From the NCBI GenBank assembly GCA_030638575.1, contig DAOWEJ010000115.1, positions 1-53,359 of the forward strand: DNA of 53,359 nt, given 5' to 3'. A model generated the notes under the pieces. The model saw only the letters and a list, made by a program, of their open reading frames with translations. It had not been told where the DNA came from and did not search any database. Shown in pieces: positions 44,455-53,337 of the stretch; the stretch's first letter is position 1, and each line of letters begins with the position of its first letter. The DNA is from Deltaproteobacteria bacterium. GTDB taxonomy: Bacteria; Desulfobacterota; Desulfobacteria; Desulfobacterales; JAUWMJ01. Position numbers and translations under genes: made by a program.

Positions 44455-44620
44455 CTACGCAACTTATAAGTTTATTAGCTTGACCAACTCGCTATTGTTT
44501 GTTGCATTCCGCTACATAAACCCAAAAAAGGATGTAAATCGTGTTATCGGAATGTCGATCAAACAAACATTTATTTCAAATACCAAAGATAGCGGTCATA
44601 CTCTTTAAGTTGCGTTATAG
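44455..44620. repeat. Long imperfect palindrome before the sensor operon
   Basis: ACGCAACTTA (44457-44466) pairs with TAAGTTGCGT (44606-44615). Further in, GACC...GCTAT matches ATAGCGGTC, and TGTTTGTT...GCATTCCG matches CGGAATG...AACAAACA. The end GCGTTATAGG recalls Vibrio-type attC ends, but the left core is incomplete. The surrounding gap (44325-44662) holds no gene. Confidence 0.5.
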
Positions 44621-44662
44621 GATTATATTTGATGAAGAAGACAGTTCGTCAGAGGTAATATA

Positions 44663-45133
44663 ATGGATATTTTATCGGGTGATATTTCCGGTTTAATTTT
44701 CAGATACATAACCAGAGACTCCCTTGGTAAATTTTCACTTGATGGTAAGATTTTAAGTGTACTTGCGGAGTTGGACGGAAGAAAAAGCCTTGCTATGATT
44801 GCCAATACAAAAGGGCTGAGCATGGACAAAATGAGAAAAATCATTTATGAGATGCTCCAACTTGATCTGATCGAGCCTGTAGAAGATGCCGGTTTAATGC
44901 TTGATAAGGAATTTTTTGATTATCTTAACGATCAGTTATCACTTGCTGTCGGTCCCATAGCCGGACTATTGATAAAAGATACAGTTAACAGCATAGGCTG
45001 CAATTTAACTCAATTTCCAAAAGATATGGCGGCAGGACTTGTATCAAATCTCGCAAGTCAGATTGATGATAAGGAAAAGCGCTCTGAGTTTCAAAGGAGT
45101 GTTTTTAATAAAATTGCCCAAAAAGGAGGTTAA
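44663..45133 (+). CDS. Small regulatory protein, winged-helix plus DUF8082-like C-terminus
   Basis: The 156-residue protein has no signal or membrane span. Residues about 10-72 have a winged-helix pattern: LDGKILSVLAELDGRKSLAM, then the helix MRKIIYEMLQLDLI. The C-terminal part (about 85-150: LAVGPIAGLLIKDTVNSIG, then FPKDMAAGLVSNLASQI and FQRSV) resembles a small domain (DUF8082-like) at the end of motility or polarity regulators; that link is from memory and tentative. AGAGG precedes the ATG. The heme-sensor gene begins 5 nt downstream, so the two probably work together. Confidence 0.6.
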   Translation: MDILSGDISGLIFRYITRDSLGKFSLDGKILSVLAELDGRKSLAMIANTKGLSMDKMRKIIYEMLQLDLIEPVEDAGLMLDKEFFDYLNDQLSLAVGPIAGLLIKDTVNSIGCNLTQFPKDMAAGLVSNLASQIDDKEKRSEFQRSVFNKIAQKGG

Positions 45134-45138
45134 GAATA

Positions 45139-46284
45139 ATGATTATAAAATGTGATAATTGTGGAAAACAATACAATATCGATGTGAATAAAATAAAAGG
45201 GGAAAAGGTCAGGACACAATGTTTAGAATGTAATGGAATTATAGTTGTAAATAAGTTTAAGCCTGAATTTGAATTGGAATTGGTTGATTATTCTTCTCTG
45301 TCACCAAACGGAAAGGAAGGTACAACAAAGCTGGCCGAATCTTCCGATGATAAACTGTCCGGAAAACAGTCACAAGAGACCAAACCAAAAAGAAAATTCT
45401 TCGATGCTTTTAAATTAAAGACTAAATTCAATATTGCAATAGGCGCACTATTTCTTGTTTGTGTTATTAGCATCTATTTTATTGCAGGCGACAGACTACA
45501 AAAAGATGCTGAAAAACAGGTATTCGATAAAGCTCGTCTTTTACTTACCACAATGGAATCTTCAAGATCTTTTACAAGCAAAGTAATAAAGCCGGCCCTT
45601 TATAAGGCTCTGCCCGGAAGATTTATAGTTGAAGGCATGTCGTCATCTTTTGGTGCTCGTAATATCTTTGAACGAATAAGTAAATCTTATCCTCAATATT
45701 ATTTTAAACATGCAGCACCAAACCCCAGAAACCCTATTAATAAAGCAAGTGCTCTCGAAATGAACATCATAAATAAATTCCAGGCAAATCCTGCTTTAAA
45801 GGAATGGAAAGGGTTTACGGATAAAAAAGGTAAAAAAGAATATATGATTATGAAACCTATTGTTGCCAAAGAAAGGTGTATGCGTTGCCACAGTGCACCC
45901 GAGAAAGCACCCTCGGAACTTATAGAACGCTATGGTGCGAAGAATGGTTTTGGCAGAAAGGTAGGTGAAGTAATCGGCACTTTGACCGTTTCTGTTCCGG
46001 CAAGCGCTGTTATGGACACTGCATCAAAAAACACGTTTATTTTCATAGTTATAGTAATATTGTTTTTTGTTATTCTGACTTTGATTATTAATTTTCTTTT
46101 TGGAAGAGTTATTTTACAGCCAATAAATAAACTTTCAGAAGTTGCCAATAAAATCAGTGTTGGAGAAATAAATGAAGATATTGATGTGTCGGGTGAGGAT
46201 GAAATAGGTAATCTGGCAAAATCTTTTGAGAGGATGAGAACATCTATTAAGATAGCTTTTGACAGAATAAAAAGAAAAAGATGA
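45139..46284 (+). CDS. Zinc-ribbon, c-heme (DUF3365) HAMP membrane sensor
   Basis: The 381-residue protein has four visible parts. A cytoplasmic zinc ribbon of the MJ0042 type uses C5, C8, C28 and C31. A linker leads to membrane span 1 (about 98-116). A periplasmic DUF3365/Tll0287-like domain (about 118-298) has one heme-binding CMRCH at 247-251. Span 2 (about 299-321) is followed by a HAMP domain (about 322-374). The protein ends there, with no kinase, methyl-accepting or cyclase domain. AAAGGAGG precedes the ATG. It may sense redox state or a gas and signal through its zinc ribbon or through the partner encoded just upstream. Confidence 0.85.
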   Translation: MIIKCDNCGKQYNIDVNKIKGEKVRTQCLECNGIIVVNKFKPEFELELVDYSSLSPNGKEGTTKLAESSDDKLSGKQSQETKPKRKFFDAFKLKTKFNIAIGALFLVCVISIYFIAGDRLQKDAEKQVFDKARLLLTTMESSRSFTSKVIKPALYKALPGRFIVEGMSSSFGARNIFERISKSYPQYYFKHAAPNPRNPINKASALEMNIINKFQANPALKEWKGFTDKKGKKEYMIMKPIVAKERCMRCHSAPEKAPSELIERYGAKNGFGRKVGEVIGTLTVSVPASAVMDTASKNTFIFIVIVILFFVILTLIINFLFGRVILQPINKLSEVANKISVGEINEDIDVSGEDEIGNLAKSFERMRTSIKIAFDRIKRKR

Positions 46285-46385
46285 TTTTTCTGACGGTGAT
46301 AATAGTCGTTGAGTTATTGTCAATAGTTGCATATGATAAATTTGGTAACACTCTTAAGTTGAGACATCCTTTATTCTGCAGCTAA
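46281..46385 (+). CDS. Small ORF (34 aa) overlapping the sensor stop
   Basis: The ATG overlaps the TGA of the sensor gene (ATGA), a common sign of translational coupling. The product is one hydrophobic helix (MIFLTVIIVVELLSIVAY) followed by a basic tail ending FCS. It ends 5 nt before the PBP1A gene. It could be a small membrane partner, a remnant, or chance. Confidence 0.35.
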   Translation: MIFLTVIIVVELLSIVAYDKFGNTLKLRHPLFCS

Positions 46386-46390
46386 AACTC

Positions 46391-48355
46391 ATGACAAGAA
46401 TCCGTATCAGCAAATCGAAAATTATTATTTTTATTATATTACTAACGGGAGTCCTGTGCGGAGTTGTTGCAGGTGCGTTTTTCGGCCTGACCCACGACCT
46501 TCCCCAGATCCGCACCCTTGAAACCTTCAAGCCGTCTGCTGTAACACGAATATATTCCTTAGACAAGGTCTTACTTGCAGAACTTTTTATTGAGAAAAGG
46601 GATCCGGTTCCCCTTAAAGTTATCCCTTACTATCTTAAGGCGGCACTTATCGCAACCGAGGATAGAAAATTTTACAAACACAGCGGAGTTGACCTGAAAG
46701 GGATTTTAAGAGCAATAGTAAAAGATATCCGGGCAGGAAAGTTTGTAGAAGGTGCAAGTACGATAACCCAGCAACTTGCAAAGACTCTATTTCTTACATC
46801 TAAAAAAACCCTTATCCGCAAGATCAAAGAAGCGGTTTTAGCCTTTCAGATGGAGCGCCGCTACACTAAAGATGAAATACTTGAGCTGTATCTAAATCAG
46901 GTCTATTTCGGCAGCGGTGCATATGGTGTTGAATCGGCCGCCCGGTTATTTTTTGGAAAATCTGTTAAAGACTTAGACCTTACCGAATGCGCTCTTATAG
47001 CAGGTATGCCCAAGTCTCCTTCCCTCTATTCCCCCCTGATAAACAAGGAACTATCGCTAAAGCGCAGAAATACTGTTTTAAAGCAGATGGCCGATACAGG
47101 TATAATCAATGAAACAGCCCTTAATAAAGCTCTTAAGCAGCCGCTTCTGCCGGAAAAGCCCGGCTTAAATCTTGTCAAAGCACCTTATTTTATAAGTCAC
47201 GTTAAAAAATTCCTTGAAGAGGTTATAGGACCCTCAAGGGTCTATAAAAGCGGACTTACAGTTTTCACCACACTTTCCTATGATCTCCAGAAAGCAGCGG
47301 AAAAATCGGTTGAAAAAGGACTTTCAGCCCTTAAAACAAGAATGAAGCAAAAAAGGATCAAAAAGAGCAACCCCCAGTCCGCTCTTATCTCTCTTGATAT
47401 ACAATCCGGCGGGATTTTAGCTATGGTAGGTGGTAAAGATTTTTTTAAAAGCCCGTTTAACAGGGCTACCGTAGCCAGAAGGCAACCCGGTTCAGCTTTT
47501 AAACCGATTGTTTATGCTTATGCAATTAAGCAAGGTTTTCCCCAGAGCACCTTATTGCTTGATGCGCCTGTTGTATTCAAAGGCGCAAAGAACGGCAAGG
47601 ATTGGCAGCCGAAGAACTTTTCAGGAAATTTTTTAGGTGAAATGACCTTAAGAAAAGCCCTTGTCCTTTCTAAAAACATCCCGTCAGTCAGGCTCATTGA
47701 AATGCTCGGGCCTTCCTCCGTGGCCCGCTTTGGACACACTCTCGGGCTTGAAACACCCATTTCTCCTAATCTATCCCTCGCCCTTGGATCATCAGAAGTA
47801 ACCCTTATAGATCTAACAGCAGCCTATTCAGTATTTCCAAATAAAGGGAAAAGCATTAAACCATACTCTGTACTTGAAGTCATAGATCAACATGAACGTG
47901 TAATATGGCGAGTCAAACCCCGTAAAAATATTGTAATGTCCCGAGCCGGAGCTGCAATAATGTCAAATATGCTAAAAGGTGTTGTCGAGGAAGGTACAGG
48001 AAGGAAAGCGCTTAGTCTAAGACAGTCTGTTGCCGGTAAAACCGGAACGACTGATGAATTTAAAGATGCGCTCTTTATCGGTTTTTCACCCTCGATCTCT
48101 GCGGGTGTGTGGGTTGGACAGGATGATTCTTCTAAACTAGGGGACATGGAAACCGGAGCCAGAGCCGCACTCCCAATATGGATAGATTTCATGAAAAAAG
48201 CACTTTTAAATAAGTCCTATCAATATTTTGATATTCCTGACGATGTTGTACAGGTTTACATGGATACGACAACAGGCTTCCTTGTACCTGAAGACTCACC
48301 TGACGGGGTAAAGGTGCTTTTTAAAAAAGGAACCGAACCAAAGCGGTTTAAATAA
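46391..48355 (+). CDS. mrcA: Class A penicillin-binding protein 1A
   Basis: This bifunctional enzyme polymerises and crosslinks peptidoglycan. The 654-residue protein has an N-terminal anchor (about 10-32) and a GT51 glycosyltransferase (about 60-235) with the catalytic Glu in ALIATEDRKFYKHSGVD and EGASTITQQLAKTLFL. The transpeptidase (about 310-610) has SxxK in QPGSAFKPIVYA, the SKN motif in LSKNIPSVRL and KTG in VAGKTGTTDEFKDA. It is shorter than E. coli PBP1A and lacks the OB insert. No Shine-Dalgarno is evident. Confidence 0.95.
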   Translation: MTRIRISKSKIIIFIILLTGVLCGVVAGAFFGLTHDLPQIRTLETFKPSAVTRIYSLDKVLLAELFIEKRDPVPLKVIPYYLKAALIATEDRKFYKHSGVDLKGILRAIVKDIRAGKFVEGASTITQQLAKTLFLTSKKTLIRKIKEAVLAFQMERRYTKDEILELYLNQVYFGSGAYGVESAARLFFGKSVKDLDLTECALIAGMPKSPSLYSPLINKELSLKRRNTVLKQMADTGIINETALNKALKQPLLPEKPGLNLVKAPYFISHVKKFLEEVIGPSRVYKSGLTVFTTLSYDLQKAAEKSVEKGLSALKTRMKQKRIKKSNPQSALISLDIQSGGILAMVGGKDFFKSPFNRATVARRQPGSAFKPIVYAYAIKQGFPQSTLLLDAPVVFKGAKNGKDWQPKNFSGNFLGEMTLRKALVLSKNIPSVRLIEMLGPSSVARFGHTLGLETPISPNLSLALGSSEVTLIDLTAAYSVFPNKGKSIKPYSVLEVIDQHERVIWRVKPRKNIVMSRAGAAIMSNMLKGVVEEGTGRKALSLRQSVAGKTGTTDEFKDALFIGFSPSISAGVWVGQDDSSKLGDMETGARAALPIWIDFMKKALLNKSYQYFDIPDDVVQVYMDTTTGFLVPEDSPDGVKVLFKKGTEPKRFK

Positions 48356-48765
48356 AATAGCTGGTTGCAGGGCCACGTCATTTAAACAGGTAATTGCTTG
48401 GAATAAATAAGGTTTGCGGCTTATGAAAAACATTAAAATTCCAAGCATCCATTCTCCGTAGCAGGCTACTGCGAAGGATGAACCAAAATACAAATCACAA
48501 ACAAATATCAATGACCGAAATTCAAAATTCAAAACAGATAGAATAACGCCGAGACATCTAATAACTGATTGAAATGTTTTGGTCATTGGAATTTGTAATT
48601 TTTATATTGTTTGTAATTTGAGTATTGTAATTTGGGATTTTACTGCCGTATCCGGGAAACCAAATCGCTTCTATCTGAATTAGCTAGAGTTGACTTTGAC
48701 GTTTCCTTGTAGCCGGTTTCCCGGTTATTGACTTTTTCTGCATCCTGCAATATTAAAACGTAGCT
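48356..48765. repeat. Intergenic inverted-word repeats
   Basis: This 410-nt gap has no gene. CAAATCACAAACAAATATCA, then ATGACC, near 48490 faces GGTCATTGGAATTTGTAATT near 48580-48605, with repeated TTTGTAATTTG words. Further on, CCGGGAAACC (48652-48661) is the inverse of GGTTTCCCGG (48715-48724). A TTGACT-like -35 is at about 48690, but no good -10 box was found. Confidence 0.5.
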
Positions 48766-51012
48766 ATGATTTCTTTTCTTAAAAAAATTGCAAAATCTCA
48801 ATTTATCTTCCTCTCCTTTCCAATTATTCTCATTGGCCTTTTTGCCTATTCTATAGGAATACCCTTCCTTGACCTTATGGAGTTAAAAACTGTTGATGCA
48901 AGATTTGAATCGAGAAAGAGAATTTCTCCAGGTTCTGATGTGGTTTTGGCTGTAATTGATGAAAAAAGTATTGCAATGGAAGGGAAATGGGTCTGGCCCA
49001 GATCAAAAATGGCTGATCTTGTAACAAAGCTTTCAAATGCAGGAGCCAAGGTTATTGCATTTGACATCGGATTCCTTGAACCTGATAATAAAAGAATCGT
49101 TAAAGTCATAGATGATATTCAAAGTTCCTTGCATAGTATAGAGCTTGAAGACAATAAATTTCTTGAAAATATTAAAGCGCAATCCGATAATGATAAACTC
49201 CTGGCCGATGCTATTAAAAACTCTTCTGCCAAGGTAGTACTCGGTTATTTTTTCCAACTCGACATTGAAAACTCCGGGCATATTAAAGAAAAAGAGATCC
49301 GAATTCATCAGGAGAATATAAGTAAATCGAGATACAGCTTTGAACATTACACATCAAAGGATGCCCGGAATGTGACACTCGTTGAGCCGGAATTTCCGCA
49401 ATCCAATATAAAGGAAATTTCAGATGTAGCCGATCTGGCCGGATATTTTAATTTTTATCCTGATAATGATGGCGTTGTAAGATGGCTCCCAGCAGTTCTT
49501 AAATTCAGGGACTCCTTATATGCACCATTATCAATGGTATCTGTGAGCGCTTTTCTAGACAGTTCCCTTTCTATCAATATTGACGAATATGGTGTTCAAA
49601 GTATACAAATCGGCAATTTGGCTATTCCTACGGATGAATCGGGACGGATTTTGATAAATTACAGGGGAGAAGAAAAATCTTTCCCTCACATTTCTGTTAC
49701 AGACATATTAAGTGAAAATGTTCACGATAATATTTTCAGAGATAAAATTGTACTTGTAGGTGCAACTGCCGTAGGTATATACGATTTACGTGTTACCCCC
49801 TTTGGAAGCATATTTCCGGGTATTGAAATCCATGCAAATCTTATAGACAGCATCCTGTCTGAAGATTTTCTGCTTCAACCTAAATGGTCGGCCATTTTTG
49901 ACGTGATTGCTATTTTGCTTGCAGGCCTTTTTCTGGGAATTGTTCTTCCCCGTGTTGATGTAATACCTGGTGTAATTGCGAGTTTCTCAATTTTCTTGGG
50001 CTATATCCTATTCTGTCAGTATCTATTCTCCAGACATGGACTCGTCCTAAATCTGGTATATCCCGTTACCGTGATCCTTTTTATCTATGTCAGTATTACT
50101 GCATACAGATATTTTATAGAGACCCGACAGAAAAGGTTTATTAAAAATGCATTTTCTACCTATCTTGCTCCGGCAGTTGTCAAGCAACTCATCGATTCTC
50201 CTGAGAGTCTTAACCTGGGTGGCGAAGACAGGGAGATTACTGCATTCTTCTCTGATGTCCAGGGATTTACAAGTATTTCCGAAGCACTTACACCCAATGA
50301 ACTCGTTGAACTCTTAAATGAATTTCTAACTGAAATGACGGATATAATCTTGAACCATGAAGGTACCGTAGATAAATTTGAAGGCGATGCCATTATCGCC
50401 TTTTTTGGCGCACCGAACGTTCTTGAAAACCACGCAGAAAGAACCTGTAGCGCCTGCATCGAAATGCAAAAAAGGTTGGCCGAACTTCGCGAAAAATGGA
50501 AGGGAAATGGAAAACCGGAACTTAAGATGCGAATCGGACTTTGTACGGGCAACGCTGTTGTTGGAAACATGGGATCAGAAAGCCGTATGGACTATACAAT
50601 GATGGGTGATACGGTAAATACAGCAGCAAGATTAGAAGGAATTAACAAGATCTACGGAATTTATACCCTGATAAGCGAAACAACTTACAAAGCGGCCGGC
50701 AATAGTATAGCGGTACGAGAGATAGATACCATAAATGTTGTAGGGAAAAAAGAACCGGTAACCGCATATCAGCTCCTTGGCTATAGTAAAGATTTTGATG
50801 ATCTCATTAAACAGGCAAATGATTATTACGCCGCAGGTCTCCTATCATATCGCAATCAGGATTGGGATAAGGCAATAAATTCCTTTAATGAAGTTTTGAA
50901 TATTTCACCTGATGATGGCCCGAGCAATACGATGATTGACAGATGCAATAAATATAAAGCTAACCCGCCGGGAAAAAATTGGAACGGATCATATACTGTT
51001 ACGACTAAATAA
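48766..51012 (+). CDS. CHASE2-domain class III adenylate/guanylate cyclase
   Basis: The 748-residue membrane cyclase has an N-terminal span (about 12-32), an extracytoplasmic CHASE2 sensor (about 38-365), three spans (about 373-465) and a class III cyclase domain (about 485-665). The catalytic domain has ITAFFSDVQGFTSISEAL with the metal Asp, KFEGDAIIAFFGAP with the second Asp, and TMMGDTVNTAARLEGI near 620. The tail holds a short TPR-like SYRNQDWDKAINSFNEVLNI. The product is probably cAMP. The ATG has no clear Shine-Dalgarno. A GNAT gene follows after 1 nt. Confidence 0.92.
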   Translation: MISFLKKIAKSQFIFLSFPIILIGLFAYSIGIPFLDLMELKTVDARFESRKRISPGSDVVLAVIDEKSIAMEGKWVWPRSKMADLVTKLSNAGAKVIAFDIGFLEPDNKRIVKVIDDIQSSLHSIELEDNKFLENIKAQSDNDKLLADAIKNSSAKVVLGYFFQLDIENSGHIKEKEIRIHQENISKSRYSFEHYTSKDARNVTLVEPEFPQSNIKEISDVADLAGYFNFYPDNDGVVRWLPAVLKFRDSLYAPLSMVSVSAFLDSSLSINIDEYGVQSIQIGNLAIPTDESGRILINYRGEEKSFPHISVTDILSENVHDNIFRDKIVLVGATAVGIYDLRVTPFGSIFPGIEIHANLIDSILSEDFLLQPKWSAIFDVIAILLAGLFLGIVLPRVDVIPGVIASFSIFLGYILFCQYLFSRHGLVLNLVYPVTVILFIYVSITAYRYFIETRQKRFIKNAFSTYLAPAVVKQLIDSPESLNLGGEDREITAFFSDVQGFTSISEALTPNELVELLNEFLTEMTDIILNHEGTVDKFEGDAIIAFFGAPNVLENHAERTCSACIEMQKRLAELREKWKGNGKPELKMRIGLCTGNAVVGNMGSESRMDYTMMGDTVNTAARLEGINKIYGIYTLISETTYKAAGNSIAVREIDTINVVGKKEPVTAYQLLGYSKDFDDLIKQANDYYAAGLLSYRNQDWDKAINSFNEVLNISPDDGPSNTMIDRCNKYKANPPGKNWNGSYTVTTK

Positions 51013-51013
51013 A

Positions 51014-51475
51014 ATGATTAGAAAAGCAACAATACATGACGTAAAGACCATATACGCTCTTCTACAGCATTATGCTGTCAAAGGAGAACTTCTTCCACGG
51101 CCTTTAAGCGCATTATACGATCACGTCCGATCTTTTTCGGTTTCCGTGGATGAAAAGAAAAACCTTGTTGTCGGTTGCTGTGCTCTGCAATTTTGCTGGG
51201 AAGATCTAGCTGAAATACGATCTCTTGCCGTTCACCCTGACTATCAAGGAAAAAATATTGGATCAGAACTTACAAAAACTGTCCTTTATGAAGCACAAGA
51301 CTTTGATACTAAAAAAGTATTTACATTAACCTACAGACCGAAATTTTTCAGCAGATTCGGATTTGTAGAAATAGACAGATCAGATCTTCCTATTAAAATA
51401 TGGGCGGATTGTATAACGTGTATTAAGTTCCCGGATTGTGATGAGACTGCAATGATGAAAGAAATAAAAATATAG
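51014..51475 (+). CDS. GNAT acetyltransferase, short ArgA-like
   Basis: The 153-residue GNAT protein has acetyl-CoA motif LAVHPDYQGKNIGSELTKTV near 72, typical beta strands and a conserved YRPKFFSRFGFVEIDRSDLP near 113. The close match to the C-terminal GNAT domain of N-acetylglutamate synthase suggests the short stand-alone ArgA of delta-proteobacteria, the first step of arginine synthesis. The ATG at 51014 is 1 nt after the cyclase stop, so coupling is likely. Another small-molecule GNAT cannot be excluded. Confidence 0.8.
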   Translation: MIRKATIHDVKTIYALLQHYAVKGELLPRPLSALYDHVRSFSVSVDEKKNLVVGCCALQFCWEDLAEIRSLAVHPDYQGKNIGSELTKTVLYEAQDFDTKKVFTLTYRPKFFSRFGFVEIDRSDLPIKIWADCITCIKFPDCDETAMMKEIKI

Positions 51476-51479
51476 CCCC

Positions 51480-51720
51480 TAACCCGGAGAAGCCGATTCC
51501 GCCAAAATTGACAATTCGCAATTAACTATTCACAATTTATAATTTGATTTTAACAAACACATTTTTATAGACAAATAATTATCAATTGTGAATTGAAAAT
51601 TGATAATTATTAACGATAATAGCCCATTTTTCTCTTAACCTGACGGCTATGCGCCTTGACGCTCCTCAAGGCCTTTGGCCGCTCAATGATTGTGAGGGCC
51701 GGGAGGCTATAATAAGGGGG
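51480..51720. repeat. Intergenic palindromes (AATTGTGAATTG words and GGCCTTTGGCCGC)
   Basis: CAATTCGCAATTAACTATTC near 51509 and TTATCAATTGTGAATTGAAA near 51576 form a long AT-rich inverted repeat. CTAACCCGGAGAAGCCG and CTCCTCAAGGCCTTTGGCCG flank it and recall 11585-11700. No gene was seen. Confidence 0.55.
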
Positions 51721-51734
51721 GTAAACTATAAAGG

Positions 51735-52796
51735 TTACGTATAGATTACATTCAAAGGAATAGGCGGATATTTCCACACGCCGGGTTTAGTAAGGATGTG
51801 CTGCCCGCCCACAGTCAGCCAGGACAGATCAGACCTGATTTCCCGCAATTTCCCGTCATCAGGGATTCTGGAATGATCGGTGGGAGAATATGTGGTCTGA
51901 AAAATACAGATACCATCTTTTCTATGACGGGCAACTATATAATTCTTTTTAAAAGTCTGGAGCGCAAGATTGTTTTCCTCTGCAATTTGCTCCATTTCAG
52001 CAGCCGTTAACTTCATCAGGACCGATCTTGAAGGGCCCCTTTCTGAAATTCTAAGCAATGCCCTTGACTCGCTGCTTCCTGCATATACAGTAGAAATACA
52101 TGGGTTGCGCTTCAAATACTGGGCAGCAACAATAGCTGCCGTTCTTCTGCCCCCTGCCATTACGGGAAGACCGTAAAATTCAAAAAATTTTTTCTGTATA
52201 TCCTCTGCGTACTTATCCCCTTTTTCAAATATATCTTTTGATATGTATCTCAGACTTCGGGAAAGGTCTTCCGCTGCATCTGCTATAGGCCAATCGATTC
52301 TAACATGAAAATGGGAAAGGCTGTATCGATTCCTTGCCTTGCTGGCAGGATCCCTCTGGATAAGGAGGGCATAATCGACAGGAAGCAAAACTTTCAAAAA
52401 ATTAGAAAATTGGGCTGAATCAAGATATTTTTGATTTCTGTCAAAACTATTCGACAGCGGCAGCGTCTTTGATTGAAGAAGATTTGTCTTTGTGGTCTTG
52501 TTGACATCAAAGAATCTTACATACTTTTTATGAGCCGGCGGGATTGTATCTTCCACAAAAATCACCAGAAATACATTCTGGCATTCATATTCCAGGTCTG
52601 GAATTCTTGCGCGTGGTTTCAGTTCCCTTTTTTCAACAAATGGATAAGGGATCTTTTTACTGCGAAAATTGGTGTAAGAATCTATTAAAGCATATTTAAG
52701 CAGGAATTGATCTAAATCATCTCTCAAAAGCTCGTAATAAGAACGCCTCAATTTGTCAGCCAGACTCAGCTCTTCTCTAACATTCCAAAATGCCAA
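51735..52796 (-). CDS. Uncharacterised 353-residue protein
   Basis: The frame begins with TTG preceded by GGGAG at 7 nt, which sets the start. No signal peptide, membrane span or known catalytic motif was recognised. The N-terminal part (about 1-60) is helical and charged. Residues about 60-190 have alternating strands, and FYGLPVMAGGRRTAAIVAAQ near 208 gives a glycine-rich turn before a helix. The composition is well balanced and codon use resembles neighbours, so it is a real protein. It stands alone between repeat-rich gaps. Function unknown. Confidence 0.75.
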   Translation of the reverse strand: MAFWNVREELSLADKLRRSYYELLRDDLDQFLLKYALIDSYTNFRSKKIPYPFVEKRELKPRARIPDLEYECQNVFLVIFVEDTIPPAHKKYVRFFDVNKTTKTNLLQSKTLPLSNSFDRNQKYLDSAQFSNFLKVLLPVDYALLIQRDPASKARNRYSLSHFHVRIDWPIADAAEDLSRSLRYISKDIFEKGDKYAEDIQKKFFEFYGLPVMAGGRRTAAIVAAQYLKRNPCISTVYAGSSESRALLRISERGPSRSVLMKLTAAEMEQIAEENNLALQTFKKNYIVARHRKDGICIFQTTYSPTDHSRIPDDGKLREIRSDLSWLTVGGQHILTKPGVWKYPPIPLNVIYT

Positions 52797-52862
52797 TTTC
52801 CACTCCCGCTCTGATTAATATGTGAACTCTTGTCTTATAAATCTATATAACCTCCAACTTTT

Positions 52863-53046
52863 GACGGTCTCGTAAAAAGTCCAACTTCTGCGTTGTGCTG
52901 CATTTCGCAATCATTCAACGTACGATAAGTACGCCTCATGATTATCCCGCTTTAGCGGAACACGCTTTTCTTATCCCGCTGCTTTTTAGCGGGGGAATTT
53001 GAACTTTTTACGAAACCGTCTAAAACTGACTTTTTACGAGTTGATC
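52863..53046. mobile_element. MITE-like element family B, copy 2
   Basis: The element starts GACGGTCTCGTAAAAAGTCC. An inner end reads ACTTTTTACGAAACCGTC (53003-53020) and an outer end GACTTTTTACGAGTTGATC (53028-53046), so the right terminus appears doubled. AACTTTT flanks the whole unit (52856-52862 and 53047-53053), a likely 7-bp target duplication. Two CCCGCT...AGCGGG-type hairpins lie inside. It shares its end sequence with 39778-39928. Confidence 0.7.
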
Positions 53047-53177
53047 AACTTTTAATATTCCGTTTATAACATGTTTTTGTAAAAATACAAATTAATATTA
53101 AGGATCATCTCCCGATTAGTTGTAGTTAATTAGGGTAAAATAAGTGTGTCATCTCCAATTGAGCAAGTGTGATCTCA

Positions 53178-53254
53178 GAGGGTTCAAGGGTTCAAGGATT
53201 CAAGGGTTCGAATGAAAATGCTTAAAAAAATAGGATTCAAGGGTTCGAGGGATC
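53178..53254. repeat. Iterated GGTTCAAG words
   Basis: GAGGGTTCAAGGGTTCAAGG, then ATTCAAGGGTTCG and later GGATTCAAGGGTTCGAGGGA are tandem variants of one 8-nt word. The second group overlaps the start of a small ORF. Confidence 0.65.
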
Positions 53255-53337
53255 TGTTTAGAGATATTTGGATTACATTCGGATGCTTTACATATCTTAT
53301 GGTTCTGTTTGCGAACTGGAAACGCAGATATTATTAG
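53212..53337 (+). CDS. Small ORF (41 aa), possible single-span protein
   Basis: An ATG-TAG frame encodes a basic N-terminus (MKMLKKIGFKGSRDLFRDIW), one hydrophobic stretch (ITFGCFTYLMVLFANW) and KRRYY. It starts inside the GGTTCAAG repeat and lacks a proper Shine-Dalgarno. It may be chance or the edge of a gene cluster beyond the window. Confidence 0.3.
   Translation: MKMLKKIGFKGSRDLFRDIWITFGCFTYLMVLFANWKRRYY

Noticed and set aside
39744-44662. Prophage remnant explanation for the gene-poor region
   Set aside because: No phage structural, integrase or lysis gene text was recognised. Repeats, a group II intron and attC-like sites explain more of it.
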